Below, piece after piece: positions 8,229 through 10,919 of a stretch of DNA of 10,919 bases; within the stretch, counting starts at the first letter, position 1; each line of letters opens with the position of its first letter. The stretch covers positions 1-10,919 of the forward strand of contig VAXY01000117.1 in NCBI GenBank assembly GCA_005885085.1, written 5' to 3'. Source of the DNA: Actinomycetota bacterium. GTDB lineage: Bacteria > Actinomycetota > Thermoleophilia > Gaiellales > Gaiellaceae. Below the pieces are notes generated by a model, which saw nothing but the letters and a program-made list of their open reading frames with translations, did no database searches and had not been told where the DNA came from. The translations under genes and the position numbers were made by a program.

Positions 8229-10529
8229 CTACCGGCGGCGAGCGACGACAGCTCTGCTGCGCGCGACCGACGTGCGGCCGTCGTTGTCGGTCCAGGTCAC
8301 GGTGACCGGATAGCGACCCGAGCGCGCATAGCGCTTGTGGCTGAGAATCTCGTAGACGCCGCCGCCGCGTGCCAGCACCTTGCCGTTCCAGCTCGTCCCG
8401 TCGCCCCAGCTGATCGCCACGCGAACGTCGTAGCGCGATGAGCCGGCGGCGTCCCGGAACCAGGCGACGATCAGCGACTGCCGCTTGCCGGCCTTCAACT
8501 TCATCGTGCGCGGCGACGCGGTGACCGGCAGGCCGATGCGAGTTGCGAGAGCGACATTCATGCCGGCACCCATCCAGTCGTAGGCGGGGAAGCCGCCGGT
8601 CTCGTCGAGCGCCCCGTTGTAGATGTGTACGCGGCTGTCGCCGCCGAAGCCGGGCGTGACCACGATCTCGTCGTGGCCGTCGCTGTTGAGGTCGCCACCC
8701 GCAACGCGGACGCCGGCCGTCAGGCTGGGATCGAGCTCGATCGAGCGCAGCGTCGCCCCGCTGAGCGGGTCGAGCATCGCCAGCCGCGGGTGCTCTCCGC
8801 TCGCGGAGCCGGCGAGCAGCAAGCCGTGTCCGTCGCCGGCGACGTCGGCGACGCCGACCTCGACTCCCGACGCCGTCGGCGCAAAGGGGCTGATCACCGG
8901 GCCGAACGGAACACCATCGCCGTGGAAGGTACGAATGCGCGCGGGGGCGGCGAGCGTGCCAACGACGAGTTCGGCTTTGCCGTCGCCGTTGAGATCGCCC
9001 GCGGCGACGCTGAGCCCGCCGGTGTAGTCAGACCCGAACGGGAAGAGCGACAATCGCTGCCGGCCGCCGGCGTCGAAGACACGCAGCTCGGCGGGGCGAC
9101 CGGGCCCGGCCGCGCAAACGATCTCCGCGTCGCCGTTCCCGTCGACGTCGCCCGTCGCGACGCTGACGCCGCCGTGGAACGACGACTCGAAGGCGAGGAA
9201 GTGGCCGAGCCGCGTCCCGCGGTCGCGGCCGTTCACCCACTGCTGGCTGAAGATCCCGATCTCGGGCTCCATCCCGGGGCCTGGTGCGGTCACGAGCTCG
9301 GGGCGGCGGTCGCGATCGACATCGCCGAGGGCGACGCGAACGCCACCCTGGAACAGTCCGGGATAGGCCGTGAAGCGCCCGTCGGCGGTGCCGTTCGCCT
9401 TGTAGACGACAACCGGCTGGTCCGGCCCGTTCGCCGTCGGCGGCCAGGGCGCCGTCGTGGGGCCGCCACCGAGCACGATCTCCGCTTTGCCGTCGCCGTC
9501 GAGGTCGCCCGCCGCAAGTGACGCCCCCGGCGCGAGCCCCGGATCGAGGACGTAGAAGTCCGCGAGCTGGTGACCGCTCGTGTCGACCGCTCTGACTTCC
9601 GTGCCCTCTGTCGTCGTCGCGCTCGTGACGATGTCGGTGTGGCCGTCGCCATCGACGTCTCCGAGCGCAACCTCGACGGAGGAGGCGTACTCGGATCCGT
9701 ACGGGAACAGCGAGGCGGTGATCGAGCCGGTCGCCACGTCGAAAATCTTCACCTGCGGGCCTGAAGACGTCGGCGCCGCCGCGACGATCTCCGCGCGTGC
9801 GTCGCCGCTCACATCGCCGGCGGCAAAGGTGGTTGCGCCCGTCGCGTCAGAGCCGAACGCCTCGATCGTGCGGAACGCCGTGCCGCCGGACGGAGCGTAG
9901 ATGCTGATGCGGCTCGTGCCGACCGGCTCGGCGATCACGTCGGCCTTGCCGTCACCGTTGACGTCGGCCGCTGCGATGCGGGCGCCGATCGGGCTGTTGT
10001 TGCCATACGGGAAGAATCCCGACAGCTCGTCGCCGCTCATGCCGTCGAGGACGTGGAGCGACGTGCAGCAGCCCGGCCCCAGGCCTTCGACAATCTCGCC
10101 GCGGCCGTCGCCATTCGTGTCCCCGATCGCAACGTATGCACCGGCCCACCAGGCGGCGTCCTTGAACGGCAGGATCGTTCGGAGCTGGCGGAAGCTGCGT
10201 CCGTCGAAGACCTTCAGCTCCGTGAAGCCGCCGTTTCCCGGCGCGGTCACGATCTCCGGCCGGCCGTCGCCGTTCACATCGCCGACGGCCACGCGGACTC
10301 CGTCCTGGTACGTCGGATACGGCGAGAACGCAAGCGGCCACTCGCCCCACGGCGCCCACTGCTGCGCCTGAGACCCGTTGTCGTTCCAGCCGCGGACGTC
10401 CGGCCAGCCGGCGTCGAGTCCCGTCACAATCACCGGCGGCTGCGGCGCCGCAGCGGCGAGAGCGGTACACGACAGCGCAACCGCGCCGAGTGCTGCCATT
10501 GTTGCCCCGAGCGCCAACGTTCGTTGCAT
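8229..10529 (-). CDS. Secreted FG-GAP/VCBS-repeat beta-propeller protein
   Basis: Extracellular or surface protein of 766 aa, specific function unknown. The N-terminus is a Sec signal peptide ('MQRTLALGATMAALGAVA', then an Ala-rich cleavage region to about residue 28). 'ALSC' at 18-21 is a poor lipobox, so a lipoprotein is unlikely. Eleven repeats follow, each with a DxNGDGxxE calcium-binding-type loop starting at Asp84, 137, 189, 239, 291, 342, 403, 461, 512, 562 and 613 (spacing 50-61), typical of FG-GAP/VCBS blades as in integrin alpha propellers. Loops 4, 7, 8 and 10 are degenerate (DVSGDA, DVDRDR, DVDGNG, DVAGDG lacking the final Glu). The C-terminus (about 670-760) resembles a PKD/Ig-like domain ('ISWGDGT', 'SGRYPVTVTWTDNDG'). 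Such proteins often bind ligands or polysaccharide. It precedes secA by 48 bp; functional linkage is not implied. Confidence 0.88.
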   Translation of the reverse strand: MQRTLALGATMAALGAVALSCTALAAAAPQPPVIVTGLDAGWPDVRGWNDNGSQAQQWAPWGEWPLAFSPYPTYQDGVRVAVGDVNGDGRPEIVTAPGNGGFTELKVFDGRSFRQLRTILPFKDAAWWAGAYVAIGDTNGDGRGEIVEGLGPGCCTSLHVLDGMSGDELSGFFPYGNNSPIGARIAAADVNGDGKADVIAEPVGTSRISIYAPSGGTAFRTIEAFGSDATGATTFAAGDVSGDARAEIVAAAPTSSGPQVKIFDVATGSITASLFPYGSEYASSVEVALGDVDGDGHTDIVTSATTTEGTEVRAVDTSGHQLADFYVLDPGLAPGASLAAGDLDGDGKAEIVLGGGPTTAPWPPTANGPDQPVVVYKANGTADGRFTAYPGLFQGGVRVALGDVDRDRRPELVTAPGPGMEPEIGIFSQQWVNGRDRGTRLGHFLAFESSFHGGVSVATGDVDGNGDAEIVCAAGPGRPAELRVFDAGGRQRLSLFPFGSDYTGGLSVAAGDLNGDGKAELVVGTLAAPARIRTFHGDGVPFGPVISPFAPTASGVEVGVADVAGDGHGLLLAGSASGEHPRLAMLDPLSGATLRSIELDPSLTAGVRVAGGDLNSDGHDEIVVTPGFGGDSRVHIYNGALDETGGFPAYDWMGAGMNVALATRIGLPVTASPRTMKLKAGKRQSLIVAWFRDAAGSSRYDVRVAISWGDGTSWNGKVLARGGGVYEILSHKRYARSGRYPVTVTWTDNDGRTSVARSRAVVARRR
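8676..10280 (-). repeat. Eleven DxNGDG-coding tandem repeats
   Basis: Imperfect repeats of about 150-183 bp, each containing the complement of a gccgtcgccgttgacgtcgcc-like core that encodes the Ca-binding-type loop. They are protein-coding repeats of the propeller gene, not a mobile or regulatory array. The reported span runs from the first to the last loop motif. Confidence 0.85.
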
Positions 10530-10718
10530 GTCAAACGACGTTACGCCCGTGCTGTAAGGAAACGATCACGATTGCGTACGGGTTTCTCGTGGCGATTACC
10601 ACGACGGTTAGCTTCCGTTGCGCAGGCGTCCGTCGCGGCATGGACGACGGGCTCGTCTATGCCTCCGGCGCGCAGCTCCAGCTCGTGCCGTTCACGGCGC
10701 TGCCCTAGGTCGACGGCA
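10530..10718. promoter_or_regulatory. Intergenic gap, possible promoter of the propeller gene
   Basis: This 189-bp gap separates the unrecognised upstream gene from the propeller gene. Its part nearest the start (about 10540-10620) is AT-richer than its surroundings. On the minus strand TAACGT (10538-10543), a TANNNT hexamer, lies 8 nt before the ATG. There is no clear -35 and no good ribosome site. A small inverted repeat (cgtgg and ccacg, 10588-10603) lies further upstream. Nothing in the gap is convincingly coding. Confidence 0.3.
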
Positions 10719-10919
10719 CTAGAGGCGGTCGACGCGGACTTCCCAGAGCGTTCCGTCCAGACGCGTCGCGCGGATGACGGCGTCACCGCTCGCCAGCGCT
10801 TCCAGGTCCGGAAACGTCCCGAACGCGCGGTTGCCGTCGACGACGAGCGTGCGCTCGTCCCCGCGCACCGCGAGCTCGACCTCGTCGCCGCCCGGTTCCG
10901 GAAGCTCGACGACCTGCAG
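10719..10919 (-). CDS. Unrecognised protein, C-terminal 66 residues only
   Basis: The minus frame is open from the right edge to TAG at 10721-10719, with no start inside the window. It reads as clean acidic protein: 'LQVVELPEPGGDEVELAVRG', then 'DERTLVVDGNRAFG', 'FPDLEALASGDAVIRATRL', ending 'GTLWEVRVDRL'. Third positions are strongly G/C and composition matches the neighbours. The alternating hydrophobic pattern suggests beta strands. I do not recognise a family, and the missing N-terminus could hold the defining domain. It lies upstream of the propeller gene on the same strand, with a 189-bp gap between them. Confidence 0.7.
   Translation of the reverse strand: MQVVELPEPGGDEVELAVRGDERTLVVDGNRAFGTFPDLEALASGDAVIRATRLDGTLWEVRVDRL

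Noticed and set aside
8625..9521. Plus-strand open frame with repetitive Val/Ala/Arg sequence
   Set aside because: Its repeats mirror the DxNGDG repeats of the propeller gene on the other strand.
8676..10280. CRISPR-like or mobile repeat array
   Set aside because: The repeats are imperfect, spaced 50-61 codons apart, and encode protein loops in one frame; there are no identical short repeats with unique spacers.
10464..10478. Lipoprotein signal in the propeller protein
   Set aside because: The sequence before Cys21 is Ala-Leu-Ser, a poor lipobox, and an Ala-rich signal peptidase I site follows.
10490..10708. Small plus-strand ORF (72 codons) in the gap before the propeller gene
   Set aside because: It starts inside the propeller gene on the opposite strand, has no ribosome site and its product shows no motif or typical composition.
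10541..10786. Small minus-strand ORF (81 codons) upstream of the propeller gene
   Set aside because: It overlaps the end of the better-supported 10719-10919 frame out of register and is Arg/Ala/Ser-rich like typical shadows.

Overview
This is high-GC bacterial DNA. The protein sequences and the order secA, prfB, ftsE, ftsX point to an actinomycetote, most likely of the Thermoleophilia (Gaiella/Solirubrobacter type). That placement rests on remembered family resemblance, not on a search. There are no rRNA or tRNA genes, CRISPR arrays, insertion sequences or phage genes. Apart from its edges, this is a housekeeping region, and no stretch over 300 bases lacks a gene.

Layout: nearly everything reads leftward (minus strand). 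Read from right to left in transcription order, it holds: the C-terminal 66 residues of an unrecognised protein (10719-10919); a 189-bp gap; a secreted 766-residue FG-GAP/VCBS beta-propeller protein with eleven Ca-binding-type repeats and a PKD-like C-terminus (8229-10529); secA (5505-8180), followed by tandem hairpins; prfB for release factor RF2 (4251-5358); ftsE and ftsX (stop abutting start); an RNase R/II-type exoribonuclease; and two tiny overlapping ORFs for single-pass membrane peptides (712-801 and 620-712). The only plus-strand gene is a 5'-truncated fibronectin type III protein (3-618), which converges on the tiny ORFs and carries an apparent frameshift.

The most informative points need reading across frames. 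First, prfB starts about 70 bp upstream of its long open frame. A 27-codon zero frame from GTG at 5358 ends in CTT TGA C, the classical RF2 programmed +1 frameshift site. Joining the frames gives a 368-residue RF2, close to E. coli RF2 (365), but the usual Shine-Dalgarno-like stimulator just before the site is missing. Second, the two tiny ORFs overlap as TGATG. The second has a strong GGGAGG ribosome site 6 nt before its ATG, inside the end of the first, so the pair looks translationally coupled. A near-perfect 24-bp palindrome lies directly before the first. Third, the RNase reading frame stays open and protein-like upstream of its first GTG to the ftsX stop, with no ATG/GTG/TTG in that stretch, so initiation at a CTG just after the ftsX stop is possible.

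Working together: SecA drives protein export, with the propeller protein a plausible client. RF2 terminates translation at UGA/UAA. FtsEX couples division to cell-wall hydrolysis. The RNase degrades structured RNA. Three starts (prfB, secA and the propeller gene) have a TANNNT -10-like hexamer only 6-8 nt upstream and little or no Shine-Dalgarno sequence, which would fit leaderless transcripts. No smpB, tmRNA or FtsX-partner hydrolase is present in the window.
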